In this document: in pieces, positions 1 to 7,427 of the stretch | Numbering within the stretch: position 1 is the first letter of the stretch | Layout: every line of letters starts with the position of its first letter | Source of the DNA: Bin80 sp022820435 | GTDB lineage: Bacteria > Bacteroidota > Rhodothermia > Rhodothermales > Bin80 | Direction of reading: 5' to 3' | DNA length: 14,873 nucleotides | Assembly: GCA_022820435.1 (NCBI GenBank) | Contig: JAJEFL010000031.1 | Location: 1-14,873, forward strand | Notes under the pieces: generated by a model | Seen by the model: the letters and a program-made list of their open reading frames with translations, nothing else | Databases searched by the model: none | Told to the model about the DNA's origin: nothing | Made by a program: the position numbers and the translations under genes

Positions 1-370
1 CCTCCACAACCGCTGTGTAGGCGGGGGTTGTAAACCACCCACAACTGCGACATTTAAGAGGTGTCGCTAGACACTCGAATGCTTGAGGAACCGGTGAATC
101 TAACTGACGCGGATCATGTCCTGACTTCGACGGTTTAGCGATGTTGGGATATAAGGTTCTGCGAGAGCAGGGAGTAAACATTCCTCCGACTACTTGACAT
201 CTCATGCTGGCTGAGTTACCTATGTGGTCCTTTGGCCGAAGTTCTTCGATCAGATTACCGCGCAGGTCACTCTGGTTGCAGAATTACAAGCCGTAACTAT
301 CCTTCCCAGTGAAACCTGAAACAAGTTACGCTGTATAGTGCACAAAGTGTTCCTTGAATGTGCAATCTAA
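1..370. other. Gene-free left edge with short inverted repeats
   Basis: I see no convincing coding frame or RNA gene here. At the extreme left, an ACAACC stretch (about 6-11) faces a GGTTGT stretch (about 26-31), which could form an imperfect stem; it may be the end of a terminator for a gene outside the window, but it has no U-tract. Near the right end, TGCACA (339-344) and TGTGCA (359-364) form a 6-bp inverted repeat ahead of the Panacea gene, listed separately. Confidence 0.5.
339..364. promoter_or_regulatory. Inverted repeat upstream of Panacea gene, possible operator
   Basis: TGCACA at 339-344 and TGTGCA at 359-364 form a perfect 6-bp inverted repeat with a 14-nt spacer, ending 21 nt before the ATG at 386. 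A TATAGT sequence at 334-339 directly abuts it and could be a -10 element, although no clear -35 is visible. Toxin-antitoxin operons are often autoregulated through promoter-proximal inverted repeats. This is inferred from position only, and a 6-bp repeat can arise by chance. Confidence 0.25.
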
Positions 371-385
371 TTGACGCATATCTCC

Positions 386-967
386 ATGAGTCTTGCAAAA
401 TTACCAATTGAAGACTATTTGGTCATTGCTTACCTACTCAAGAAGGCGGGGCTTGACGGGATAGTCTTAACGCCCCTCCAGATCAACAAGTTGGTTTACA
501 TTTGCCATGGATGGGTATTAGCTAAGTTGAACTGTCCATTAATTGATAACAGTTCTGGCCAAATTCAGGCATGGAAATATGGTCCAGTTGTTCACCGAGT
601 GTACGTCTTACTCAAAGACTTTGGGTCGCAGGAAGTAACCTATGATTCCTTTTGCGAGAGACTGGAACGATTTCTAATTGGAGAAGAGTCGGCAGATAAT
701 TACATCTCGGGGAAACTTGAGGATCTTGCCTCAAAAGAGCCTAGTGTGTTTAAGTTAATAGACATGGTCTGGTATGTATACAAGGGATTATCGGGCGGGC
801 AGTTAATTACAATAACCCACAAGCATGGAACTCCATGGTATCAGAAAGTAAAGAGAAATGTATTTGGGCAGGTAGTTCACGCAATACCCATCCCCGATCA
901 GATAATTTCTGATTACTATAAAAATGAATTGAGAGAACTACCAGACTTTGCAAATGCCCAGTACTGA
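386..967 (+). CDS. Panacea-domain (DUF4065 / SocA-like) protein, putative antitoxin
   Basis: From the ATG at 386 the product is 193 residues; an in-frame TTG at 371 would add five residues, but the ATG is preferred. Residues about 29-80 show the family pattern: LTPLQINKLVYICHGW, then a C-terminal AWKYGPVVHRVY block at about 62-73. This matches the Panacea/DUF4065 fold (LQKLLYYAQGW...EAWKYGPVVPSVY in typical members). The family includes the SocA antitoxin/proteolytic adaptor of Caulobacter and the PanA antitoxins, which neutralise many unrelated toxins encoded next to them. The length fits a single-domain PanA. The stop codon lies inside the start of the next gene, a 14-nt overlap, so the two are probably translationally coupled. 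No clear Shine-Dalgarno site is seen. The base composition looks more AT-rich than that of the following genes, which would fit horizontal acquisition. The family assignment is strong; the antitoxin role rests on the neighbour. Confidence 0.88.
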   Translation: MSLAKLPIEDYLVIAYLLKKAGLDGIVLTPLQINKLVYICHGWVLAKLNCPLIDNSSGQIQAWKYGPVVHRVYVLLKDFGSQEVTYDSFCERLERFLIGEESADNYISGKLEDLASKEPSVFKLIDMVWYVYKGLSGGQLITITHKHGTPWYQKVKRNVFGQVVHAIPIPDQIISDYYKNELRELPDFANAQY

Positions 968-1232
968 AGAAAACATTGAAGACGTTCTAAATCAACTTCG
1001 TGAGGCATTAAAGAGTCAACCATCTTCAGAAAAGGAATCGGATCACTTGCAGCCGCCATCGGGGAGTTGGGCTGCAAGAATCTATGAAAATGAATACAAG
1101 CCCTTCCCTAAATGGATCAAATATCTCATACGTTACGGAATTGTTGTGATCGCTTTTTTGATTGGACTAAATCATGGCTCAGCTCAGGTACAGCAGTTCC
1201 TGTGTCAATGGTTTGACAGATTCTGCGGTTAA
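954..1232 (+). CDS. Small single-pass membrane protein, candidate Panacea-neutralised toxin
   Basis: This is a 92-residue protein if read from the ATG at 954; a TTG at 948 would add two residues. Residues 1-35 are acidic and polar and look helical or disordered. A basic, aromatic segment (KWIKYLIRY, about 53-61) leads into one hydrophobic helix of about 57-74, and a short tail with two cysteines (84 and 91) follows. By the positive-inside rule the N-terminus would be cytoplasmic. I recognise no named domain. The gene overlaps the Panacea gene by 14 nt. Several described PanT toxins are small membrane proteins that disturb the membrane, which makes a toxin role plausible. That role is inferred from position and topology; it could instead be a membrane anchor for the Panacea protein. 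Confidence 0.7.
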   Translation: MPSTEENIEDVLNQLREALKSQPSSEKESDHLQPPSGSWAARIYENEYKPFPKWIKYLIRYGIVVIAFLIGLNHGSAQVQQFLCQWFDRFCG

Positions 1233-1803
1233 GTCCAGTTAACCGCAAGCATCTCCGTCCAACAACTCACCATCTTATGCGTCCAATGTGGAGTTATCAC
1301 GATTTTTCTGGCCATAAATGCAATCTCGGAAATCCCGCCGTGGCAGAGCGGAAAGTTATGGCCATGCCACCATACCGTCCAGTTCAGTGATCGGCCGTAT
1401 TGTTGATTCAGCCAAGACACCCGGAGTAAGTTGGGTCTTGGGGCTACATTTTGCCGTTGAGGGTGGACTCAAACATATCTATCAAAGATTGCGGCGGTGC
1501 AGCCCCCAGAGAGATAGCCATGCAAACCTGCCAAGTGGATCAGGCCAAACCATGAACGAAATCACTATGAATGCCCTGATCCAGAAACAATCAAAATCCC
1601 ACGGACTCAAGCATGCTAATACATGGACGGCAACCAGTACGCAGGCGGCAACTTCTTTTCCAAAGGAATCGTAGGGTTAGATACAGCGTTCATTGTAGGG
1701 GGGCACAGATTGCACAAAATAGATTGACTGCGGGTTAAGTCTTACATGGGAATGGTCTTTCTCTGTAAAAACTCCAACGGATACTGTACAAGTAGGTGAT
1801 TTC
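1233..1803. other. Gene-poor spacer with possible decayed coding sequence
   Basis: The longest open frame (1318-1674, plus strand) encodes a Ser/Arg/Gln-rich peptide of low coding quality that resembles no family I know, so I do not call it a gene. A short frame at 1624-1725 reads MDGNQYAGGNFFSKGIVGLD and continues to a stop; it is more protein-like and could be a fragment of a lost gene, but I cannot assign it. No tRNA, transposase or strong terminator was recognised. The last 60 bases carry the leader of the radical SAM gene. Confidence 0.45.
1794..1799 (+). promoter_or_regulatory. Ribosome binding site for the radical SAM gene
   Basis: AGGTGA lies 4 nt before the ATG at 1804. It is one of the few clear Shine-Dalgarno-like sites in the window and supports that start, from which the protein reads without interruption. 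Confidence 0.55.
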
Positions 1804-2742
1804 ATGGACGGGAATTCCATATCACAGTCGGATCAGCAGTTCGACCTGCCTGATTCAGGCCCCAAACATCTGGGCTGTCTCAGGAAAGTCGGTAGTGCGG
1901 AAATATCCTACCAGACGACGCGGAGTATCCTTACGCGTACATCAGGGTTTCTGGACAAATATGATTACAGTCTGAATCCCTATTCAGGTTGCTCATTTGG
2001 ATGTACATATTGCTATGCCGCGTTTTTTGCCACTACCCAGGAAGAGCGGGATAACTGGGGCCACTGGGTAAAGGTCAAAGAAAACGCGGTTCAGATTCTG
2101 CGCCGATGCAGGCCGGGGCATCTGGATGGATCCCGAATTTATATGAGCAGTGTCACAGATCCGTACCAGCCGATTGAACGGAAATTAAAACTAACCCGGA
2201 GACTGCTGCAAACCCTATCCGACCGCCACAAGCCAAAACTGGTCGTGCAGACCAGAAGTCCGGATGTGGTACGTGATATAGAACTGTTCCACAGAATCAC
2301 AGAGCGGGGAGGACAGGTTCAGGTCAACATGACGGTGACGACAGACGATGAAGAGGTGCGACAAACGTTTGAGCCGTTCTGCCCATCCAACCAACGACGG
2401 CTGGATGCCATAGCAGCAGTGGCTCAGAATTCTATTCCTACCTGCATTACGATGACTCCATTACTCTGGGTAAACGATCCAGAACGGTTTGCAGACGCTC
2501 TCATCAAAACGGGAGTAGAGCACTTTGTTGTTCAGGATTTCCATCCGACGAAGGGGCATTTTGTTGCAGGAACCCGAGATGTTGCACGGCAGAAAATGGC
2601 CGAAAAACTTGGTTGCAGTGTTGCGTCATTTCCCAGCAAGTACCATGAGCATTATGAGCGGGTCCATGAAGTGCTAAAGAGCCGGTTATCCAGACATGGA
2701 TCCCTTGGTGAAGGGAAAGACGGGTTTGCTCCGCCATTCTGA
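1804..2742 (+). CDS. SPL-family radical SAM protein
   Basis: This 312-residue protein carries the radical SAM cluster motif CSFGCTYC with cysteines at 63, 67 and 70 (CX3CX2C), which would bind a [4Fe-4S] cluster and S-adenosylmethionine. The preceding YDYSLNPYSGC (about 53-63) and the following YMSSVTDPYQPIE, VVQTRSPDVVRDI and VNMTVTTDD blocks are characteristic of the spore-photoproduct-lyase-like (SPL) family that is widespread in non-sporulating bacteria. The length agrees with that family. Most members have no known substrate, so DNA photoproduct repair should not be assumed. The start is supported by a nearby AGGTGA. The gene appears to stand alone: 571 nt separate it from the gene before it, and a 230-nt gap with its own promoter-like element precedes the kinase. 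The fold is certain; the reaction is unknown. Confidence 0.9.
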   Translation: MDGNSISQSDQQFDLPDSGPKHLGCLRKVGSAEISYQTTRSILTRTSGFLDKYDYSLNPYSGCSFGCTYCYAAFFATTQEERDNWGHWVKVKENAVQILRRCRPGHLDGSRIYMSSVTDPYQPIERKLKLTRRLLQTLSDRHKPKLVVQTRSPDVVRDIELFHRITERGGQVQVNMTVTTDDEEVRQTFEPFCPSNQRRLDAIAAVAQNSIPTCITMTPLLWVNDPERFADALIKTGVEHFVVQDFHPTKGHFVAGTRDVARQKMAEKLGCSVASFPSKYHEHYERVHEVLKSRLSRHGSLGEGKDGFAPPF

Positions 2743-2944
2743 GTTTTGCAACATGTGGATTCCAGGGGTGGTGGTTGATGAATTGGACAACGGTTTATCC
2801 CTCCGAGAATCAGCTCCAGCGGGAATGGGAATTTCCCCTCCTAGTCCTATGGAGAGGGTACATCCCGAAATTCCCAATAGATGCTGCCGGCAGGCTTCTG
2901 GATTCAGCCCATCCCCAAACTATGGGTACGTAGCGCAATTACTG

Positions 2945-2952
2945 TATATTTG
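2945..2952 (+). promoter_or_regulatory. Bacteroidota-type -7 element upstream of the kinase gene
   Basis: TATATTTG matches the TAnnTTTG -7 consensus of Bacteroidota primary sigma factors exactly and lies 20 nt before the kinase ATG. I see no matching TTTG -33 element at the expected distance. The same ten-base CTGTATATTT context recurs upstream of the TonB receptor (5229-5238). Confidence 0.4.
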
Positions 2953-2972
2953 GGGTTTGGTACAGATCAAGT

Positions 2973-5054
2973 ATGCTGAGTCAGGGTTATGTCCTTAACA
3001 CCTACGAAATACGCTCCGTGATCGGACGGGGCGGGTTTGGTATTGTCTATAAAGGACGACACACAGAACTGGGGATCACCATTGCGATTAAGGAATACTT
3101 CCCATCGGAACTGTCCGTCCGCCATGGCGAAACCGTTCAGGCAAGCGACCCGGAATTAAAGACTCTCTTTGAAGAAGGCCTGCAGCGCTTTCTCGGAGAG
3201 GCGAAGCAGTTGGTGAAATTCCGTGACCATCCCAATATCGTGACCTGTACAGATCTATTTCTGGCAAACGGCACGGCATATATGATTATGGAGTATGTGC
3301 AGGGGTTAACGCTTTCCGCACTCCTGGAGCGCCGTGAGTCTCAGGGCAATCCCTTCACGGAGCAGGAACTGCTTGATCTGGTTCGGCCTCTTCTGACGGG
3401 GTTGCAATCCGTTCACGACTCAGGGATCTGTCATCGAGACATTAAGCCATCCAATATTCTGGTCCGCTTTGAGGACAGCACTCCGGTCTTAATTGATTTT
3501 GGTGCAGCAAAGCACGAAATCAGTCGACACACCAAATCTCTCGCCCCCTATACGGATGGCTATGCTGCCATGGAGCAGGTCGGGGAAGGAGAGATCGGTC
3601 CATGGACCGATATGTATGGATTGGGGGCCGTCATGTGGAGAATGATTGCCGGAGGCAATCCTCCGTTTTCTCCGCCAAATCCGCCAATCGTTCAAAAAAG
3701 AACCTTTGAGGTGGTGCATGGGCGATCAGATCCTCTGCCTTCAGCAAAGTCAATTGGTAAGAAACGGTTTTCCAATAGGACACTGAAGGCGATAGATAAA
3801 TGTCTGGTTATTAATATGGATAAGCGGACGCAGAATTGTGCACAGCTTCTGGATGCATTAGATCTGGCGACTCCTGTGATTGGCCATTCTGAGGATGATT
3901 CCGGTTTCGTATATAAGGGAGGGAAAGTTCGCATAGGGACTGCGGGAGTGGAAGATAAAGGCGAAGCCGCCAAGATTAAGTCTACGAGGAGAACCAGAAG
4001 ATGGCTGGTTGCACTTACGATTGTTACGCTGGGCATAATCATTCTAGTTGCCCTGATTCCGAACCTTCCGTTCATGATTACTGTTCCTCAGTTGGGGCCA
4101 AGGACAATCTCCCAGGCGGAGTTTGTCCTCACACATGACGATCAGGTCAGTACAGTGGAATTTTCTCCGGATGGCAGCCAGCTGGTTTCCGGGTCATGGG
4201 ATGAAACTGTCCGTTTTTGGGATGTATCCACAGCGGAAGAAGTGCGCCGCTTAACATGGCATACAGACCGGGTCAATGCGGTGGCTTTTTCCCCTGATGG
4301 TATGTTACTTGCATCCGGGTCAAGAGACAATACGATCCGATTATGGAATATATCTACAGAGACAGAAGAGCGTAACCTGATTGGGGATACAAACGGGTAT
4401 TCCGTGAACTCACTGGCCTTTTCCCCCGATGGTACTTTACTGGCATCCGGGCTGGGGCGCCGTCTTCATTATTTCTGGAAAACAGACCTTACCATTCGTC
4501 TGTGGGATCTACCGACTGGCTTGGAATTAGGCAGTTTCTCTGCACCTGCAGATCGGGTCAATTCCGTCGCGTTTTCCCCAGATGGTATGTTACTTGCGTC
4601 TGGATCATGGGACAGTATCATCCGCTTGTGGGATGTGTCCACGGAGGAAGAAGTAGACCGCTTTATCGGGCATACCTCTGCGATTCATTCCGTGGCTTTT
4701 TCCCCTGATGGCACATTGCTTGCATCTGCATCAGAGGATCATACGGTCCGTTTGTGGGGAGTGCATACGGGAGTCGAGGAACAAAATTTTATCGGGCATA
4801 CGGATCAGGTCAACTCCGTGGCTTTTTCCCCGAAGGGAGATCTACTTGCTTCAGGGGCGGGGAGCCCGAACCCATCCTCTGCAGAATCATCGGACTACAC
4901 GGTCCGTCTGTGGGAGGTATCAACCGGCGAAGAGATACTCCGCTTTATAGGACATGATGTTTGGGTGAACACCGTGGCCTTTTCTCCTGATGGCAATCTA
5001 ATTGCATCAGGGTCAGGAGACCATACCGTCCGAATTTGGAAGGTTGATTATTAA
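2973..5054 (+). CDS. Membrane Ser/Thr protein kinase with C-terminal WD40 propeller
   Basis: This 693-residue protein has three parts. Residues about 11-295 form a PknB-type Hanks kinase that looks catalytically intact: glycine loop GRGGFG (18-23), ATP-anchoring Lys40 in AIK, catalytic loop HRDIKPSN (154-161, Asp155), and DFG at 175-177. An Arg/Lys-rich stop (337-343) precedes one transmembrane helix (about 344-364). Residues about 385-693 contain seven WD40 repeats, each with a VxxVAFSPDGxLLASGSxDxTIRLW-like core, enough for one closed propeller. The topology predicts a cytoplasmic kinase and a periplasmic propeller, so the propeller may sense or bind a ligand or partner. Blades 3 and 6 carry extra loops of about ten residues. 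Kinases with WD40 tails occur in several environmental phyla; substrates are not predictable. The gene appears monocistronic, with 202 nt before the next gene. Confidence 0.93.
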   Translation: MLSQGYVLNTYEIRSVIGRGGFGIVYKGRHTELGITIAIKEYFPSELSVRHGETVQASDPELKTLFEEGLQRFLGEAKQLVKFRDHPNIVTCTDLFLANGTAYMIMEYVQGLTLSALLERRESQGNPFTEQELLDLVRPLLTGLQSVHDSGICHRDIKPSNILVRFEDSTPVLIDFGAAKHEISRHTKSLAPYTDGYAAMEQVGEGEIGPWTDMYGLGAVMWRMIAGGNPPFSPPNPPIVQKRTFEVVHGRSDPLPSAKSIGKKRFSNRTLKAIDKCLVINMDKRTQNCAQLLDALDLATPVIGHSEDDSGFVYKGGKVRIGTAGVEDKGEAAKIKSTRRTRRWLVALTIVTLGIIILVALIPNLPFMITVPQLGPRTISQAEFVLTHDDQVSTVEFSPDGSQLVSGSWDETVRFWDVSTAEEVRRLTWHTDRVNAVAFSPDGMLLASGSRDNTIRLWNISTETEERNLIGDTNGYSVNSLAFSPDGTLLASGLGRRLHYFWKTDLTIRLWDLPTGLELGSFSAPADRVNSVAFSPDGMLLASGSWDSIIRLWDVSTEEEVDRFIGHTSAIHSVAFSPDGTLLASASEDHTVRLWGVHTGVEEQNFIGHTDQVNSVAFSPKGDLLASGAGSPNPSSAESSDYTVRLWEVSTGEEILRFIGHDVWVNTVAFSPDGNLIASGSGDHTVRIWKVDY
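4138..5050 (+). repeat. Tandem WD40-encoding DNA repeats
   Basis: The blade cores are similar at DNA level as well as in protein. GTGGCTTTTTCCCCTGATGG recurs exactly in blades 2 and 5, and close variants occur in the others. The segment AGATGGTATGTTACTTGC or TGATGGTATGTTACTTGC is shared between blades 2 and 4. Such identity at silent positions suggests that the blades were recently duplicated or are homogenised by recombination. Spacing between cores is about 120-140 nt, longer where blades 3 and 6 carry insertions. Confidence 0.75.
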
Positions 5055-5232
5055 AGAGATCACGAACAGCCTGTACTTCCTCTCGTACACCGCAGATTTA
5101 GAGATTATTCTCTCGTGTGTATTCGGATGATACTTCCAGGTTATTCCGGCTATATTTTCACGATTACGCACGAATTCACCTAAAAATCACTCCAAAGTGG
5201 GGAAATTGGATCAAATTAATCCGATCTCTGTA

Positions 5233-5253
5233 TATTTAGACTGAATCTAAATA
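5233..5253. promoter_or_regulatory. 21-bp palindrome over the TonB receptor start region, putative operator
   Basis: The sequence is a near-perfect dyad centred on G5243: TATTTAGA on the left and TCTAAATA on the right, with nine of ten base pairs complementary. It ends 3 nt before the ATG at 5257 and overlaps a TATATTTA (5231-5238) that resembles the Bacteroidota -7 element. A bound dimer would block transcription and translation starts. Palindromes with TTTAGA/TCTAAA arms resemble sites of DtxR/MntR-type metal regulators, and the downstream haem-uptake genes make metal control reasonable. The palindrome is seen directly; the regulator is inferred. Confidence 0.6.
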
Positions 5254-5256
5254 AGA

Positions 5257-7425
5257 ATGTCAACTCATTCCTGCAATCACGTTTGGATAAGGCTGATCTG
5301 GGCCGTTTACGCAGCCCTGTTTCTGTGCACAGGGGCGGTGACGGCGCAGGATGTACCGACGGATTCCAGTCGGGCCGACTCCATGCGTACCGTAAAGATG
5401 GCTCCTATGGTAGTCACTGCAACGCGATCCGAAAAGATCCTTGAGGATGTCGCGGTGCCTGTAAGTGTGATTACCGCAGATATTATGGAGCGCGAAGGTG
5501 CATTACGCCTTGGAGATGTATTGGCCAATGAGATGGGAATGGCCTTGTTTGATGATCACGGTACCGGACTGCAGGTGCAGGGGTTTGCATCTGACTATAC
5601 CCTCATATTGCTTGATGGGGAGCCGGTGATCGGTCGTACCGCCGGTACACTTGATGTAGATCGAATTACTGTTAAAGGGCTTAGCCGCCTGGAAATCGTA
5701 CGTGGACCATCCTCATCCCTGTATGGAAGTGAAGCACTTGCAGGAGTCGTGAATTTGATCACGGCACCGCCAGTCGAAGGCATGCAGGGATCTGCCAGTT
5801 TCCGTATTGGCTCTCACACTACCTCAGATATGACGTTTCAGATGGAAGGGGGGCTTGAGCACCTCGGTGCACGGCTTTTAGTCAATCGTTATGCCTCGGA
5901 TGGGTATGATTTGACACCGGGAATCTATGGCCCAACGACCCCCTCCTTTGCTGATTGGACAGGGGATTTGCGGAGCCGCATGGTGATCTCGGATCGTGTT
6001 CAGGTCAGACTGGGTGCCAGAGGAACTATCGAAAATCAGGAGAGTGTTTTTGCCTCCGTGACCGATGGGGCTGTTGAGGCACGCTACAATGATGAAGGAA
6101 AGCGGCTGGAATGGAGTATTCATCCAGAAATCGAAGTGCAACTCAGTGATAAAATCCGACTGAACACAACGCTCTACGGAACCAGCTATCAGACAGAGAC
6201 GCATCACCGCCGCCAAAATGACGGGTTCGTTCACTATGAGGATGAATTCGATCAGACGCTTGCAAAGGCAGAGATGCAGATGGATGTTCTTTGGGGGACA
6301 AAGCATTTGACCAATCTTGGTGGTGGAATGATTGGTGAACAAATTGGGGGAAGCAGATACGGAGGGACCGGAAGTGATCCGAACCCGGAATCAACGCAGG
6401 CTTATTTATTTGCTCAGCACGAGTGGCTGGCTTCGGATTTACTTCATTTCAATACGAGCCTTCGGTTTGATAATCATTCCGATTACACGGCCAGAGTGAC
6501 TCCAAAATTTGCTGTCCTAGTTCGTCCGTCAAGCAAAATACGCCTCCGTGCAAGTGTCGGCAGCGGCTTTAAGGCACCTGCCTTCCGTCAACTTTATCTG
6601 TCCTTTACGAACCCGGCCGGGGGATACTCGGTATTTGGTTCATTACCCATGAACGAAGGGATCAGGCAACTGGAGGCTGAGGGGCAGATTGAGCAAAAGC
6701 TGTTTGATATATCTCAACTGGATCCTCTATTAGCTGAGAGTTCGGTTGCGTTTAATGTGGGTGGATCCGTAGAGCCACTTGAGTGGCTCACGGTTCAGGC
6801 AAACCTGTTCCACAATAATGTCCGTGATCTCATTGAGACGCAGCCGGTGGCCCAGAAAATCAATGGATCCTTTGTGTATGGCTATTTCAATTTGGCCCGA
6901 ATCTATACACGGGGAATAGAACTGGAAGCGAATATCAGTTCTCAATCGGTACGGCGGAACTCGTTTGATATTACACTTGGGTATCAATTTCTGCAGGCCA
7001 GAGATCGTGAGGTGGTCACGGCACTCAAGGAGGGCACGGTATTTGGCCGTCTTCCAAATAGACGGGATTACCGGTTGACCCTTGGAGATTATACAGGTAT
7101 GTTCGGACGCTCCCCCCATTCGGCCTCGGTTCGTGCCGCCTACATGAACACGGATATTGATTTGACGGTCAGTATTCAGGGGCGCTGGCGGAGTCGCTAT
7201 GGGTACCGGGATCTCGATGGAAACAATCTTGCGAATCGGTCGGATGAGTTTGTCCCTGATTATGCGGTACTTGGTGCAGCAGTCACTAAGTCATTCACAG
7301 TTGTTCAGACATTGGAAGCAGTTGTGCAGGTTGGTCTGGATAACGCCTTTAATCACACATACCCCACACTAGTCCCTTCACTTCCGGGGCGTCGGGGTTA
7401 TGTATCTCTTGAATTCAATTTCTAA
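5257..7425 (+). CDS. hmuR: TonB-dependent outer-membrane receptor, HmuR-like (haem/iron uptake)
   Basis: This 722-residue protein begins with a signal peptide (hydrophobic core about 11-29) and a likely cleavage after AVTA at residue 30. A TonB-box-like APMVVTAT follows at about 49-56. The plug runs to roughly residue 170 and shows IEXXXGP-type LEIVRGPSSSLYGSEALAGVVNLIT. The remainder is a 22-strand-type beta barrel ending in a terminal aromatic (LEFNF). A FRAP-like GFKAP box at 437-441 occurs, as in haem receptors. TonB receptors import scarce ligands across the outer membrane using energy from TonB-ExbBD. The gene lies 2 nt before a HmuY-family lipoprotein, the haemophore partner of HmuR in Porphyromonas, which points to haem. 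The order receptor then HmuY is the reverse of Porphyromonas. The receptor class is certain; haem as ligand is inferred, and the symbol is by analogy. Confidence 0.88.
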   Translation: MSTHSCNHVWIRLIWAVYAALFLCTGAVTAQDVPTDSSRADSMRTVKMAPMVVTATRSEKILEDVAVPVSVITADIMEREGALRLGDVLANEMGMALFDDHGTGLQVQGFASDYTLILLDGEPVIGRTAGTLDVDRITVKGLSRLEIVRGPSSSLYGSEALAGVVNLITAPPVEGMQGSASFRIGSHTTSDMTFQMEGGLEHLGARLLVNRYASDGYDLTPGIYGPTTPSFADWTGDLRSRMVISDRVQVRLGARGTIENQESVFASVTDGAVEARYNDEGKRLEWSIHPEIEVQLSDKIRLNTTLYGTSYQTETHHRRQNDGFVHYEDEFDQTLAKAEMQMDVLWGTKHLTNLGGGMIGEQIGGSRYGGTGSDPNPESTQAYLFAQHEWLASDLLHFNTSLRFDNHSDYTARVTPKFAVLVRPSSKIRLRASVGSGFKAPAFRQLYLSFTNPAGGYSVFGSLPMNEGIRQLEAEGQIEQKLFDISQLDPLLAESSVAFNVGGSVEPLEWLTVQANLFHNNVRDLIETQPVAQKINGSFVYGYFNLARIYTRGIELEANISSQSVRRNSFDITLGYQFLQARDREVVTALKEGTVFGRLPNRRDYRLTLGDYTGMFGRSPHSASVRAAYMNTDIDLTVSIQGRWRSRYGYRDLDGNNLANRSDEFVPDYAVLGAAVTKSFTVVQTLEAVVQVGLDNAFNHTYPTLVPSLPGRRGYVSLEFNF

Positions 7426-7427
7426 AC

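Noticed and set aside
1..370. Possible tRNA or small RNA gene at the left edge
   Set aside because: No cloverleaf, T-loop GTTCRANNC or anticodon arm could be built; only short stems are present.
1318..1674. A 118-residue plus-strand open frame
   Set aside because: Its composition (Ser, Arg, Gln, Thr-rich) and lack of any family resemblance or start signal suggest chance; an opposing frame at 1229-1420 is no better.
2696..2998. A 100-residue plus-strand frame across the end of the radical SAM gene and the start of the kinase
   Set aside because: It overlaps both well-supported genes and has no recognisable features.
3692..4075. A 127-residue minus-strand frame inside the kinase gene
   Set aside because: It lies antisense to an intact kinase C-lobe and membrane segment; it is a by-product of codon use.
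5878..6342. A 154-residue minus-strand frame inside the TonB receptor gene
   Set aside because: Antisense to a continuous beta-barrel coding sequence, with no family signal.
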